Assembly (NCBI GenBank): GCA_017633865.1
Contig: JAGBOM010000012.1
Span: forward strand, 1-14,042
From: Opitutales bacterium
Lineage (GTDB): Bacteria > Verrucomicrobiota > Verrucomicrobiia > Opitutales > Intestinicryptomonadaceae
DNA length: 14,042 nt
Direction: 5' to 3'
Shown: one piece after another, positions 1 to 7,111 of the stretch
Position numbering within the stretch: the stretch's first letter is position 1
Layout: every line of letters begins with the position of its first letter
The notes under the pieces: generated by a model
The model's input: only the letters and a program-made list of their open reading frames with translations
Told to the model about the DNA's origin: nothing
Databases searched by the model: none
Program-made: the position numbers and the translations under genes

Positions 1-341
1 ACGCCGTCCTTTACGAGCTGGTCGGCGGCGACTTTCTGGGGGTCTTGGCCTTCTTTTACCAAGCCGCGCTTTACGCAGTCCTTAACGTTTGTAAGCTTCA
101 CGCGCGAATTGCCTATGGGCGAGCCGCCGAATTCGAGAAGCCTGTGCGCCTGCAGCCTCATGGCGGCGTCTACCTTTATGCTTTGCCCGAGCAAAAGCCC
201 CTTGTAGCCGCCGATGTAGCAGATGATTTCTATGGACGGATCAATTTCCGAATAGCGGGTAATCAAATCGCCGATTGCTGTTGAAAGGCAGGGCGCGAGA
301 CCGCCCGCCGTGAGGATTCCGACTTTTTTAGGTTTATTCAT
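1..341 (-). CDS. pfp: Pyrophosphate-type 6-phosphofructokinase, N-terminal 113 residues (runs off the window)
   Basis: Phosphorylates fructose 6-phosphate to the 1,6-bisphosphate in glycolysis. The type seen here is usually pyrophosphate-dependent. The reverse strand opens with ATG at 341 and stays open to base 1. The visible part carries GILTAGGLAPCLSTAIGDLI at residues 8-27, which holds the glycine-rich phosphate-binding loop. It also carries YIGGYKGLLLG at 42-52 and GGSPIGNSRVKLTNVKDCV at 72-90, which are hallmarks of the long alphaproteobacterial/verrucomicrobial-type Pfp. The motif that separates ATP from PPi use (GGDD versus GGDG) lies outside the window, so the phosphate donor is inferred. 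No clear Shine-Dalgarno precedes the start. The gene is transcribed away from its neighbour at 508, so the promoters lie in 342-507. Confidence 0.9.
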   Translation of the reverse strand, partial: MNKPKKVGILTAGGLAPCLSTAIGDLITRYSEIDPSIEIICYIGGYKGLLLGQSIKVDAAMRLQAHRLLEFGGSPIGNSRVKLTNVKDCVKRGLVKEGQDPQKVAADQLVKDG

Positions 342-507
342 AATAAAATGTTTTAAGAGCGCGATTATGGCAAATCGGGCTCCGCGCGCAAGTTTTTTTG
401 AATATTTAAAACGCCCCAAGCGGATTTTTGGCGGCCGCAAAAAAAATTTTTCGTTTTTGCAAAGATTTTTATTGATTTTAAAAAGACAATCGTTAGAGTT
501 TTTATCC

Positions 508-762
508 ATGAAACTTCATAAATTTGCATTATTGGCATCAATAGCATTAGGCTCTCTTTTTATGGGCGCGTGCTCGTCAGACATTGCGACGGCCCATCAG
601 AAGACTACATTTTTTGGCTTGTTCACAAGCGAACCGGAATCGTTTGCCGTGACCCAGCCCTCAAGCTGCGTCATCACGACGGACGAAGTCGTGGGCCAAG
701 AGCTTCCTTCGGGAGACAGACTCCAGCTTCTTTGGGGTCTCATTTCTCTTGAAGACTATTAA
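508..762 (+). CDS. Small putative lipoprotein, 84 residues
   Basis: The ATG at 508 gives a typical export signal: basic MKLHK, then a hydrophobic stretch (residues 6-19), then MGAC with Cys22 as the probable lipidated residue. The -3 residue is Met rather than the usual Leu, so the lipobox is acceptable but not ideal. The mature part is about 63 residues, polar, with one more Cys (Cys54), and ends LQLLWGLISLEDY. I recognise no family. A longer frame upstream (from 310) is rejected because it runs through AT-rich promoter-like sequence and buries the signal peptide. The gene stands alone, divergent from pfp, with a hairpin plus T-run 12 bases after its stop. Likely cell-envelope protein of unknown role. 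Confidence 0.7.
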   Translation: MKLHKFALLASIALGSLFMGACSSDIATAHQKTTFFGLFTSEPESFAVTQPSSCVITTDEVVGQELPSGDRLQLLWGLISLEDY

Positions 763-774
763 TCCCGATAATAT

Positions 775-794
775 CCGCCCGCAGGCGGCCTTTT
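775..794 (+). terminator. Putative short rho-independent terminator after the lipoprotein gene
   Basis: A 5-bp stem (CCGCC at 775-779, GGCGG at 784-788) with a 4-base loop is followed by CCTTTT. It starts 12 bases after the stop of the lipoprotein gene. A second imperfect hairpin follows (CTCAAAGC at 795-802 with GCTTTTGAG at 809-817). The T-run is short, so confidence is moderate. Confidence 0.45.
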
Positions 795-1567
795 CTCAAA
801 GCTAAAAGGCTTTTGAGGAGGGGCGCACTTAAGCGCGGCGGATTTTAAATAAAAACACAAACCGCGAAGATTCGCGCCCGAGCTTTGCGCGGTGCTTAAA
901 AGCCCGCATTAAAAGCGGCGCGATTGTCTTTGCGGTTTTTTTGCGCCCCAAAAAGCCGCGCCGCAAAGAATTTTTGCGTGAAAAAAATTTGCCTTTGCAT
1001 GTTTTTTTGGCAACAGAAACCGATTTTTGCCGCAAAAAAGGCGGATGTAGGAATTGCCCGCTTGTTTTAGGCAGGGGGCTTTTTGCGTTTACACGGGGCG
1101 CGGGAGAAAAAGGGCGCAAAACGGAATTGAAAATTCATTTTTAGTTTCTGCAAAGAGCGCCCTTTCGCAAAAGCTCAAGCAACCGCTTTTCAGACTTCTT
1201 CGCAAAGCCCTTCGGCAATTTTGATTTTTTTGAGGCTCTGCCAAATTCTTCCGAATTGGCGGGACGCTGGTTTAGTCCGCTGCCGTAAGAGCCTCCGCCT
1301 GCAAAAAAATTGTCGTTCATCGCGCTTTGCCTTTCGATTTATTTTATTAGACTCGCCGAAGCCTAAAAAAGTTCCGAAAAGCGTTCCTTTTCGCCCTAAA
1401 TTTCGCAAAACGGCGGCGATTTTAGCGAAATCCGCGGAGGGGCTTTGCGTAAAATTGAAAAATTTTTACGCCGCCTAAATTTTTGTCGCGGGGCGGGGCG
1501 GAGAGCTTGCCGAGACTTGCGGCCCGGCTCCCGCGCTTTTTTTAACTGTTTGATATTTCGCGCTTTG
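795..1567. other. Gene-free stretch of about 770 bases
   Basis: Several open frames of 60-100 codons exist on both strands, but their products are low-complexity (Arg/Lys/Phe-rich, from runs of A, T and GCG). None has a ribosome-binding site or a recognisable motif. I see no tRNA, rRNA, CRISPR or transposon ends. The one structured element is an 8-bp perfect inverted repeat, CTTTGCGG at 928-935 with CCGCAAAG at 961-968, enclosing a T-run and an A-run. It could form a long hairpin in either transcript. The region is otherwise a patchwork of GC-rich and poly-A/T segments and may be decayed sequence. Confidence 0.5.
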
Positions 1568-1595
1568 CAATAATTTAAATAATTTTAATTTATTG
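1568..1595. promoter_or_regulatory. AT-rich 28-base dyad, candidate operator of the first RHH gene
   Basis: The segment starts CAATAA and ends TTATTG, and 22 of its 28 positions are symmetric about the centre. It ends 38 bases before the ATG at 1634. RHH regulators commonly bind such dyads next to their own gene, so autoregulation is a fair inference. The extreme A/T content makes chance symmetry more likely than usual. Confidence 0.4.
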
Positions 1596-1633
1596 TTTAA
1601 GATGCGCTCGGCGTATGCCGATTACTTTGCATT

Positions 1634-1825
1634 ATGGTTAGAGAAATTGACAATAGCAAAAAAATCCAAATATCCATATCCATACCGAAAAGCGTGGTTA
1701 AGAGTATCGACAAAATGGCGGTCTCGGAAAACCGCACGCGGTCCAACTTCATCCTTTCGGTATTCGACAGGCTCGCAAAGGAGACTTTGGGCAAAATTCC
1801 CGACCGCAAAAATCCGGGTCAATAG
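1634..1825 (+). CDS. Ribbon-helix-helix (CopG/Arc-like) DNA-binding protein 1
   Basis: A 63-residue protein with the RHH layout. A short beta strand (IQISISIPKSVV, residues 11-22) would pair with that of a second subunit to enter the DNA major groove. Helix A (VKSIDKMAVSE) and helix B (RTRSNFILSVFDRLAKE, about 34-50) follow. The TRSNFI segment at the start of helix B is the usual RHH signature. The start at 1634 is the only in-frame ATG that keeps the strand near the N-terminus. No Shine-Dalgarno is visible. No toxin gene follows, so it is more likely a stand-alone regulator than an antitoxin. It is a clear paralogue of the protein at 1971, with a shared IDxMA and TRSxFI/V pattern. Confidence 0.78.
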   Translation: MVREIDNSKKIQISISIPKSVVKSIDKMAVSENRTRSNFILSVFDRLAKETLGKIPDRKNPGQ

Positions 1826-1847
1826 CCGGCGGTTTTTTTGGCGCGCC

Positions 1848-1873
1848 CGGGCTTGGGGAAAAATCCCCGCCCG
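1848..1873. other. GC-rich hairpin between the two RHH genes
   Basis: CGGGC (1848-1852) pairs with GCCCG (1869-1873), and GGGGA (1855-1859) pairs with TCCCC (1864-1868) around a 4-base loop. The TT at 1853-1854 is bulged. This is a strong stem but no T-run follows it. A T7 run lies just upstream (1832-1838), directly after the stop of RHH gene 1 and behind only a weak CCGG/CCGG stem. Transcription of RHH gene 1 may end here, but the evidence is incomplete. Confidence 0.35.
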
Positions 1874-1904
1874 CCTTGGCTCGCCCAAAAAATCTATATG
1901 TTAA

Positions 1905-1933
1905 AAATAGTTTAAAAGTAGTATTTACTATTT
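1905..1933. promoter_or_regulatory. Inverted repeat, candidate operator of the second RHH gene
   Basis: AAATAGT (1905-1911) and ACTATTT (1927-1933) form a perfect 7-base inverted repeat with a 15-base spacer. A further TAGT half-site lies at 1919-1922, in direct orientation and 11 bases from the first. The right arm overlaps the -35 box of the promoter at 1932, so a bound repressor would block it. This fits RHH autoregulation. Confidence 0.45.
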
Positions 1934-1960
1934 GACATTCCCGCCCTGTGTTTTTAACGT
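1932..1960 (+). promoter_or_regulatory. Putative sigma70-type promoter of RHH gene 2
   Basis: A perfect -35 box TTGACA (1932-1937) is followed after 17 bases by TAACGT (1955-1960), a moderate -10 box. Transcription would start near 1967, only a few bases before the ATG at 1971. The mRNA would be leaderless or nearly so, which agrees with the lack of any ribosome-binding site. Confidence 0.5.
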
Positions 1961-1970
1961 CTGAAATATT

Positions 1971-2159
1971 ATGCCGAAAAAAATAAATATTAGGGAAAAG
2001 CGTATGCGCGTTTCAATGACTCTGCCGAGGCCGCTTTTAAGCGTAATCGACGCAATGGCAAAGGAAAGCCGCCAAACGAGGTCGGGCTTTATAGTTTCGT
2101 CGCTCGCCGCGCTTGTGGAAAAATCGTCCGGTAAAAAGCCGAAGGGCAATTTCAGATAG
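1971..2159 (+). CDS. Ribbon-helix-helix (CopG/Arc-like) DNA-binding protein 2
   Basis: A 62-residue basic protein with the same RHH plan as its upstream paralogue: strand MRVSMTLPRPLL (residues 11-22), helix A (SVIDAMAKESR) and helix B beginning QTRSGFIVSSLAALVEK. The tail is Lys-rich (KSSGKKPKGNFR) and may add non-specific DNA contact. The gene has its own promoter and dyad, so it is not simply co-transcribed with gene 1. Tandem duplication followed by divergence is the simplest history, and the two might regulate each other or form mixed dimers. Targets are unknown. The convergent gene at 2325 is not an obvious partner. Confidence 0.8.
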   Translation: MPKKINIREKRMRVSMTLPRPLLSVIDAMAKESRQTRSGFIVSSLAALVEKSSGKKPKGNFR

Positions 2160-2324
2160 TCCAACAGGGATTTCCCCCCGCGCCAAAAACGCGGCATTCG
2201 CAAAGAGTCTTTTTTGATTCCGCGGAAACGTTGCCTTGCGCCGCTCCAAAGCGGGGGCGGAACCGCTCAAGCGCGGTTAAAGCGGCGGCGTGCCGAAAGC
2301 CCGCGCGTTTTCGCTATCGCCGAA

Positions 2325-3521
2325 TTATCCGCGGCTTGCCGCGTCGGACTCGTCTTGGTAAATGCGCAGCCCGAAAAGGGGCAGGGCGGCGATTGCGTGC
2401 TCGCAAACGCGCGACTGTATGTTTTCGTATTCAATCCATTCTATCGTGGTAAAGAAATACATCTCCACCGGCACGCCTTTTGCCGTCGGCTCAAGCAGGC
2501 GCGCAAAGTGAATCATGCCGCTTTTTACGTAGGGGCTATTGTCCATGTAAAATTCGAGGTATTTTCTAAACACGGTCAGGTTTGTAATCGTATTTTCGGC
2601 GGCGGAAGGCTCGAAAAGTTTTGCCGCCTCCTTCGCGAATCCCGCCAAAGCCTCCGACGAGGAAAGATTTTCAAGCAGGCCTTCGCCGCAAAATTTCACG
2701 CTGTGCATGTCGATATTTATCGAGCGGCGCACCCTGCGCCCGCCCTCGATTTCAATCCCCCGCCAGTTTTGGAAGGGCTCGCTTGCGAAAAGAAATGTCG
2801 GCACGGTAGAGACGGTGTTGTCCCAATTCAGGATTTTCACGTCGTTTAGGCCGATTTCCTTTACGACGCCGTCGGCGCCGAACTTGCCCATTGTAATCCA
2901 GTCGCCGACGCGCAGCGTGTCGTTTAGCGCAAGCTGGACCGACGCGGCGAATCCCAAAAGCGTGTCCTTAAAAATGAACATCATTACGGCCGCCGAAGCG
3001 CCTATGCCCGCAAGCACGCTCGTGGGCGACTTGCCCAAAACTTCCGACACCGCGTACACTATAAATACCGCGGAAACCCCCACCTGCACAATCTGGATAA
3101 ACCCCTTGAACGAGCGCCTGTTGCGGCTTGAAAGAACGTCGTTCACAGCCGAAAGCGCGACGATTAAAAACTGCCAAACCGCGGCGTAAAAATATAAATA
3201 GAGGCATTTTTTTGTTATTAAATAAAGAGTTCCCTCTCTTTCTTCGCCCGTAAAAATCTCCGGCACAAGCGCCAAAAGGCATATCGGAAAAACGATGAAA
3301 GACGCGCGCCCAAGCACGTTTCGCCTTGCCGCGGCGCCCTTTCCGAACTTCGCTTTTTTTGAAATTTTTGCGCCGAAAGACTTCGCGAAAACCCTCGCCA
3401 GCCTCTCGAGCGCAAGCGACGCCAAAACCGCGCCTATAAGCATTAAAACGGCCGCGCACATGTCGGCTGAAAGGCCGAAAACCCCGTCGGCCGGAAATAA
3501 ATCTACCAAAAATTTTCTCAT
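2325..3521 (-). CDS. MscS-family mechanosensitive ion channel, YbdG/MscM-like
   Basis: A membrane channel that opens under tension to release solutes during osmotic downshock. At 398 residues it is close to the usual YbdG length of about 415. Hydrophobic segments lie at about 21-40, 72-90, 104-127, 142-163 and 167-199. The last is the pore helix with Gly/Ala packing (VLAGIGASAAVMMFIFKDTL). It leads into VGDWITMGKFGADGVVKEIG (205-224), the beta domain of MscS proteins, then NWDNTVSTVPT (232-242) and FQNWRG with GGRRVRRSI, which are typical of the YbdG branch rather than short MscS. The ATG at 3521 has only a weak ribosome-binding site. The gene is monocistronic and convergent with the RHH pair. 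Residue context supports the family strongly; gating properties cannot be judged. Confidence 0.92.
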   Translation of the reverse strand: MRKFLVDLFPADGVFGLSADMCAAVLMLIGAVLASLALERLARVFAKSFGAKISKKAKFGKGAAARRNVLGRASFIVFPICLLALVPEIFTGEEREGTLYLITKKCLYLYFYAAVWQFLIVALSAVNDVLSSRNRRSFKGFIQIVQVGVSAVFIVYAVSEVLGKSPTSVLAGIGASAAVMMFIFKDTLLGFAASVQLALNDTLRVGDWITMGKFGADGVVKEIGLNDVKILNWDNTVSTVPTFLFASEPFQNWRGIEIEGGRRVRRSINIDMHSVKFCGEGLLENLSSSEALAGFAKEAAKLFEPSAAENTITNLTVFRKYLEFYMDNSPYVKSGMIHFARLLEPTAKGVPVEMYFFTTIEWIEYENIQSRVCEHAIAALPLFGLRIYQDESDAASRG

Positions 3522-3649
3522 AAATTTCGACTATTATAAAATAAAACGCGCCTGAATTATTGCGCATTTTACGAAACCCAACAATCTCAAAAAACGCGGA
3601 TTTTTCAAGCCGCAAATTCTTGCGCGCCCCGCCGCCGCGCCCCTTCGCC

Positions 3650-4183
3650 CTAATTTTTCTTCCGCTCCAAAACGTAGAAATTCGGATGCTTAAAAAGATA
3701 AACCAAGGCATGGCAGGGCTCGCCGTCCCTAATTTCCGCGCTATAACATAAAGCCAAAAAGCCGCCCGATTCCAAATCTTCCTTTGAAAGGATTTTCTTG
3801 CCGGGTTGAACGCCCAAGGCGAAGTCAAAAACCCGAGCCTGCCAGCCTTCAAGCTCCGAATATTTTTTCCACTCGTGGAATGTAGAATCGCTTTTGGGGA
3901 AAGCGGACGCCTTCAACGCCCCTTCGTCGAGCGCGATTTTTAAGAGCCTGTTTCCCGCCCCGCATTTGAAGCTTTCCGCAATTTCGTATTTCGCCCCGAC
4001 GGGGAAGCCGTAATTTTCCAAAGCAAATTCGGTTTGCCGCTTTTCAATTTCGCCCCCACTTGCGGCGCGTGGAAGCCCGCCTATAAAACGGTAAACGGCG
4101 ACAGCCCGGTACGCCAGAAATACAAGAGCGAAAAGCCCCAGCAGGAAAATCGAATATTTAAAAAATTTAAAAACGTATTTCAT
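3650..4183 (-). CDS. Single-span membrane protein of unknown function (paralogue of the next gene)
   Basis: A 177-residue product beginning MKYVFKFFKYSIFLLG. One N-terminal membrane helix (about residues 8-27) precedes an exported domain of about 140 residues. ATG at 4183 is chosen over the TTG three codons upstream. The stop of the preceding gene (TGA, 4193-4195) lies 9 bases away, so the two genes are almost certainly one transcript. The exported part aligns by eye with its neighbour: a Cys in FKC-G versus RCWNGDG, followed by LLKI versus FLKIK; a Trp-containing helix ending AxVFDFAL versus AxKFAFSLF; and a second Cys (EPCHALVYLF versus LCMHNATVLMYD). I recognise no database family. The paired cysteines may form a disulphide. 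Confidence 0.68.
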   Translation of the reverse strand: MKYVFKFFKYSIFLLGLFALVFLAYRAVAVYRFIGGLPRAASGGEIEKRQTEFALENYGFPVGAKYEIAESFKCGAGNRLLKIALDEGALKASAFPKSDSTFHEWKKYSELEGWQARVFDFALGVQPGKKILSKEDLESGGFLALCYSAEIRDGEPCHALVYLFKHPNFYVLERKKN

Positions 4184-4192
4184 GTCCGGCAA

Positions 4193-4744
4193 TCAAGTAT
4201 CGGAGTTCCCGAAGTAGAGAATGTGGTTTTGCGCGTCGTACATTAGCACCGTGGCGTTGTGCATACAAAGCGGGGAGAAACTGAAATAGATTTCCGCAAA
4301 ATAAAAAAGATGATTTTCGTCAAACTGCGGAGATTGAAAATCGCCGCCCGCGCGAAAAAGAGAAAAGGCGAATTTCGCGGCCTCTTTTTGCAAATGATCC
4401 AGCTTGTCGCCGCGATACCAAGTCGAAGACGGATTTTCAGACGCCTTTGAAATTCTGGCAAGAGCCTCGGGCTTGCATTTGATTTTTAAAAACGTAAATC
4501 CGTCGCCGTTCCAGCAGCGCGCCGACTCGAATGAATACAGCATCTCGACAGCGTTTTCGCGGCCAATGGAATTTTCGCCGCCGAAGTCGAAAACGGGCTC
4601 GTATTTTGAAATCGACGCGCCGTTTTCGACGTCTTTATCGTTAAATATGTAAAAAAGCGAAACGCAAACAAAAGCCAAATACGCCAAAGCCAAAATCCCG
4701 AACGAAAAGATTAGCCAAAAAATTGCCGCCTTTAACCGTTTCAT
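4193..4744 (-). CDS. Single-span membrane protein of unknown function (tandem paralogue)
   Basis: A 183-residue product starting MKRLKAAIFWLIFSFGILAL at ATG 4744. An upstream TTG at 4783 would add 13 residues, but it would place the membrane helix away from the N-terminus and start at the stop codon of the DUF262 gene, so ATG is preferred. One membrane helix (about residues 6-28) is followed by an exported domain with EMLYSFESARCWNGDGFTF, KLDHLQKEAAKFAFSLF and SPLCMHNATVLMYDAQNH. Its overall plan, cysteine positions and terminal beta-rich segment match the gene at 3650, which follows after 9 bases. The gene begins 39 bases after the end of the DUF262 gene and is much more GC-rich than it. The pair is therefore likely resident sequence rather than part of the AT-rich defence block. 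Confidence 0.68.
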   Translation of the reverse strand: MKRLKAAIFWLIFSFGILALAYLAFVCVSLFYIFNDKDVENGASISKYEPVFDFGGENSIGRENAVEMLYSFESARCWNGDGFTFLKIKCKPEALARISKASENPSSTWYRGDKLDHLQKEAAKFAFSLFRAGGDFQSPQFDENHLFYFAEIYFSFSPLCMHNATVLMYDAQNHILYFGNSDT

Positions 4745-4783
4745 GAAAACAGCAAAAACCAACCCCCGCCCCGCGTCAAGCAA

Positions 4784-7111
4784 TTAAAGGTTAACAGAAG
4801 AAAGACTATTTTCGGATTCTAACTCTTTTAACATTTTATATGCGTTAACTTCGCGCGATAGTCCTGCCTTTGAAATAATGTATTGCCCCTCGCTATTATC
4901 AGCCCACTTTATAATAATTTCATCCCCGTTAACATTTAGGCATAATTCGTTAGGCGGAATATCTTTTGAAAAATTATAGTATTTTTTGGATTCTTTATAC
5001 TTATCGGATAAATAATGTAAAATAATGTCCGAACATCTGCTGTTTTGCGTTTTTAACTCCGATATGATAATATGCCCATCATTTTCAAAAATGCGTTTAT
5101 AAGGATAATATGACCAATTAAAGATTTGATTGCCTTCTTTTATAAGGCAACGAATCCAAGCCAATTTAGGGTCAATAATGTCTTTTTGGGATTCGATTAG
5201 TTTATTGCAATACTCGTCGATTGAACAATCTTTATGTTTATTATTTTTTTCATCGAGAAAATCCCTTATTAAAGTTGAAGATGCTTCATCCCTTAAGCAG
5301 CGTTTCAAGCTATAGTCTCTGTCAAAGTCGAAACTGTATAAAACATTGCGCCCCTTGTTTTCTTCTTTCCAAAAAAACGGTTTAAATGACAGAAGAGCCA
5401 TATGAAATTTTGATAAATTGTTATTTTTTATAAATTCAAGCAAATTACTTAATTCCTCTGAATAAAATGAAAATCGCTTAAAATCTCCATTTGACCATTT
5501 AACAATGCAGCGTATTTGACCCCAAAGGTATTGATCGCTTTCAGCTAAATGTATTTTTTCTTTCCACTCATTGTTGAGGAGTCTAAGGCCTGCCTTTGCT
5601 TTTTCTTCTTCCTGTCCGCTATTATCTATATGTTTATAAGATTTTATATTCTTTGCGAAAAACTCATTTACAAGCGACGCCTCGGAATTAAACGGGCCTT
5701 TTTTAAAATTCTTTAAATCTTCCACCATTTCCTGAATGGATGATAGCGCTTTTGTGACTTTATAAAATTTATCCAGATGATTGTTATTATTATTGTCAGA
5801 TAAAATATTGCGCGTGGAAGCGGCCCATTGATCGAAATTTGATTGCCATTCCATAGATCTTTGGCAATCGGACGCGCGCAAAAATTCCAATATTGAATAA
5901 AATATCAATATTGAATCGTTTGAAATCGAATTTCCCAAAAATATATCAAGCCAAGTAGGGCAATTCTCTTGGTTTGTTTCTCTTGAGTGTTTGTCAAGCT
6001 TGCTTGTAATGTCTAATACCTCGTTGTTTTCATCGCATATTAGCAGGTTTATGTCATCCTTCAACCTATGAAAATCAATAGATATATCTTCTTTATCCAA
6101 ATATAATATTATTATATTATCGAGATCTTTTTTGCCGAAATTATCATAAATTCCTTTGTAAAATTCATCTTTGGGTTCATCCGGCATTTTTTCAAACAGT
6201 TGCAGCCCTATCATGCGTATAAGAAATATGCGAAAATCCTCCTCCGCTTCTTTTGCGTCAGCATTATTAATATTATCCTTATTCTTCTCTTTTATTCTGC
6301 GCTTCCAGAAGAAATCCATCCATTTCCCGTCCATTAAAGTTCGCCACTCTTCTTCGAGTTTATCGTCAACTTTTGTTCCCGGAACTTCTTTTTGAACTTG
6401 TATATCTTCCTCAATCGTTGATTTTAATTTGTCAAAATCCGAAAGCTGTTTTCCGCGGGCATTCATCTTCACGAAAAGTTCGTCGGACATTTCAAGGTCA
6501 TGGATATTTAAGAATCGGAAACGAATATTTTCCAGATTGCTTTTCATATCGTCGTATTCGGTTTTATCGCTTTTTCCTATTTCTAAATCGTAGTTTAATG
6601 TGTCTAAAACAACAAGCATTGACTGAATTGTCGCGTCGTAATTCCATCCCCATTGAAACCAATCGCAATTTTTTATTATATCCGATAGCGCTTTCCCGTT
6701 TTGCGTTGCGGTATCCGCATATTCTTTGGCTGAATGGCAAACTAATTCATCGCAAAAATCTACAGATGAAATTCTATTTGCGTAAGAGAAAATGGATTTT
6801 TTGTTGGAATTTTGCAGATTATTAAATCCCAAAATCCAATGCAAAAGAAAAAGCGCAGTGAGGCGTTGTTGTCCGTCAAGAGGTTCGAAAGCCCCATCGC
6901 GCATGCTTCCGTACAGGAAATCCAACTCAACCGTTTTACTTTCATCTTTTAATACCAAAATAAGTTGGTGCAGAAACGACTTTCTAATTTCATCGACATC
7001 TTTATTTTTTCGCCCTTGCGCATAGTCGCGTTGTATCTTTGGGATACGAACATTTCCTACTTCTTTAAGAAATTCCGAAAAACTATATGTTTTATTAGCC
7101 GTTTTGCTCAT
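4784..7111 (-). CDS. DUF262-domain protein, large, no visible HNH domain (second gene of a DUF262 pair)
   Basis: A 775-residue protein. The N-terminal DUF262 domain shows IPKIQRDYAQGR (23-34), LDFLYGSM (63-70), LDGQQRLTALFLLHW (78-92) and LFVKMNARGKQLSDFDKLKS (212-231). DGQQR is the core motif of this ParB/sulfiredoxin-like fold; in GmrS and SspE it serves nucleotide binding or hydrolysis. The long C-terminal part is AT-rich in DNA and helical, with LLNNEWKEKIHLAESDQYLW and GQIRCIVKWS around 515-545, a pattern I associate with large DUF262 proteins. I see no DUF1524/HNH signature, so a nuclease role would depend on its partner. The ATG at 7111 lies inside the end of the upstream DUF262-DUF1524 gene (17-base overlap) with GAAGG ahead, indicating coupled translation. 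Likely defence function against modified or phage DNA, inferred from relatives. Confidence 0.85.
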   Translation of the reverse strand: MSKTANKTYSFSEFLKEVGNVRIPKIQRDYAQGRKNKDVDEIRKSFLHQLILVLKDESKTVELDFLYGSMRDGAFEPLDGQQRLTALFLLHWILGFNNLQNSNKKSIFSYANRISSVDFCDELVCHSAKEYADTATQNGKALSDIIKNCDWFQWGWNYDATIQSMLVVLDTLNYDLEIGKSDKTEYDDMKSNLENIRFRFLNIHDLEMSDELFVKMNARGKQLSDFDKLKSTIEEDIQVQKEVPGTKVDDKLEEEWRTLMDGKWMDFFWKRRIKEKNKDNINNADAKEAEEDFRIFLIRMIGLQLFEKMPDEPKDEFYKGIYDNFGKKDLDNIIILYLDKEDISIDFHRLKDDINLLICDENNEVLDITSKLDKHSRETNQENCPTWLDIFLGNSISNDSILIFYSILEFLRASDCQRSMEWQSNFDQWAASTRNILSDNNNNNHLDKFYKVTKALSSIQEMVEDLKNFKKGPFNSEASLVNEFFAKNIKSYKHIDNSGQEEEKAKAGLRLLNNEWKEKIHLAESDQYLWGQIRCIVKWSNGDFKRFSFYSEELSNLLEFIKNNNLSKFHMALLSFKPFFWKEENKGRNVLYSFDFDRDYSLKRCLRDEASSTLIRDFLDEKNNKHKDCSIDEYCNKLIESQKDIIDPKLAWIRCLIKEGNQIFNWSYYPYKRIFENDGHIIISELKTQNSRCSDIILHYLSDKYKESKKYYNFSKDIPPNELCLNVNGDEIIIKWADNSEGQYIISKAGLSREVNAYKMLKELESENSLSSVNL

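Noticed and set aside
45-284. Plus-strand open frame of 79 codons
   Set aside because: It is the antisense shadow of pfp, whose motifs on the minus strand are unmistakable.
310-507. Longer N-terminal extension of the lipoprotein frame
   Set aside because: It would bury the signal peptide and lipobox; the segment is AT-rich intergenic sequence.
829-1144. Overlapping open frames on both strands in the gap after the lipoprotein
   Set aside because: Low-complexity Arg/Lys/Phe products, no ribosome-binding site, no motif.
1634-2159. RHH genes as antitoxins of a toxin-antitoxin pair
   Set aside because: No toxin-like frame follows or precedes either gene.
2261-2278. Hairpin AACCGC/GCGGTT as terminator of the mechanosensitive channel gene
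   Set aside because: No T-run on either strand and a weak 6-base stem.
2214-3189. Several plus-strand open frames of 62-211 codons
   Set aside because: They lie antisense to the mechanosensitive channel gene and show no domain.
2968-3852. 294-codon minus-strand frame overlapping the channel gene and the downstream membrane gene
   Set aside because: Product is Arg/Gly/Phe-rich out-of-frame translation; the channel frame in the same place has clear family motifs.
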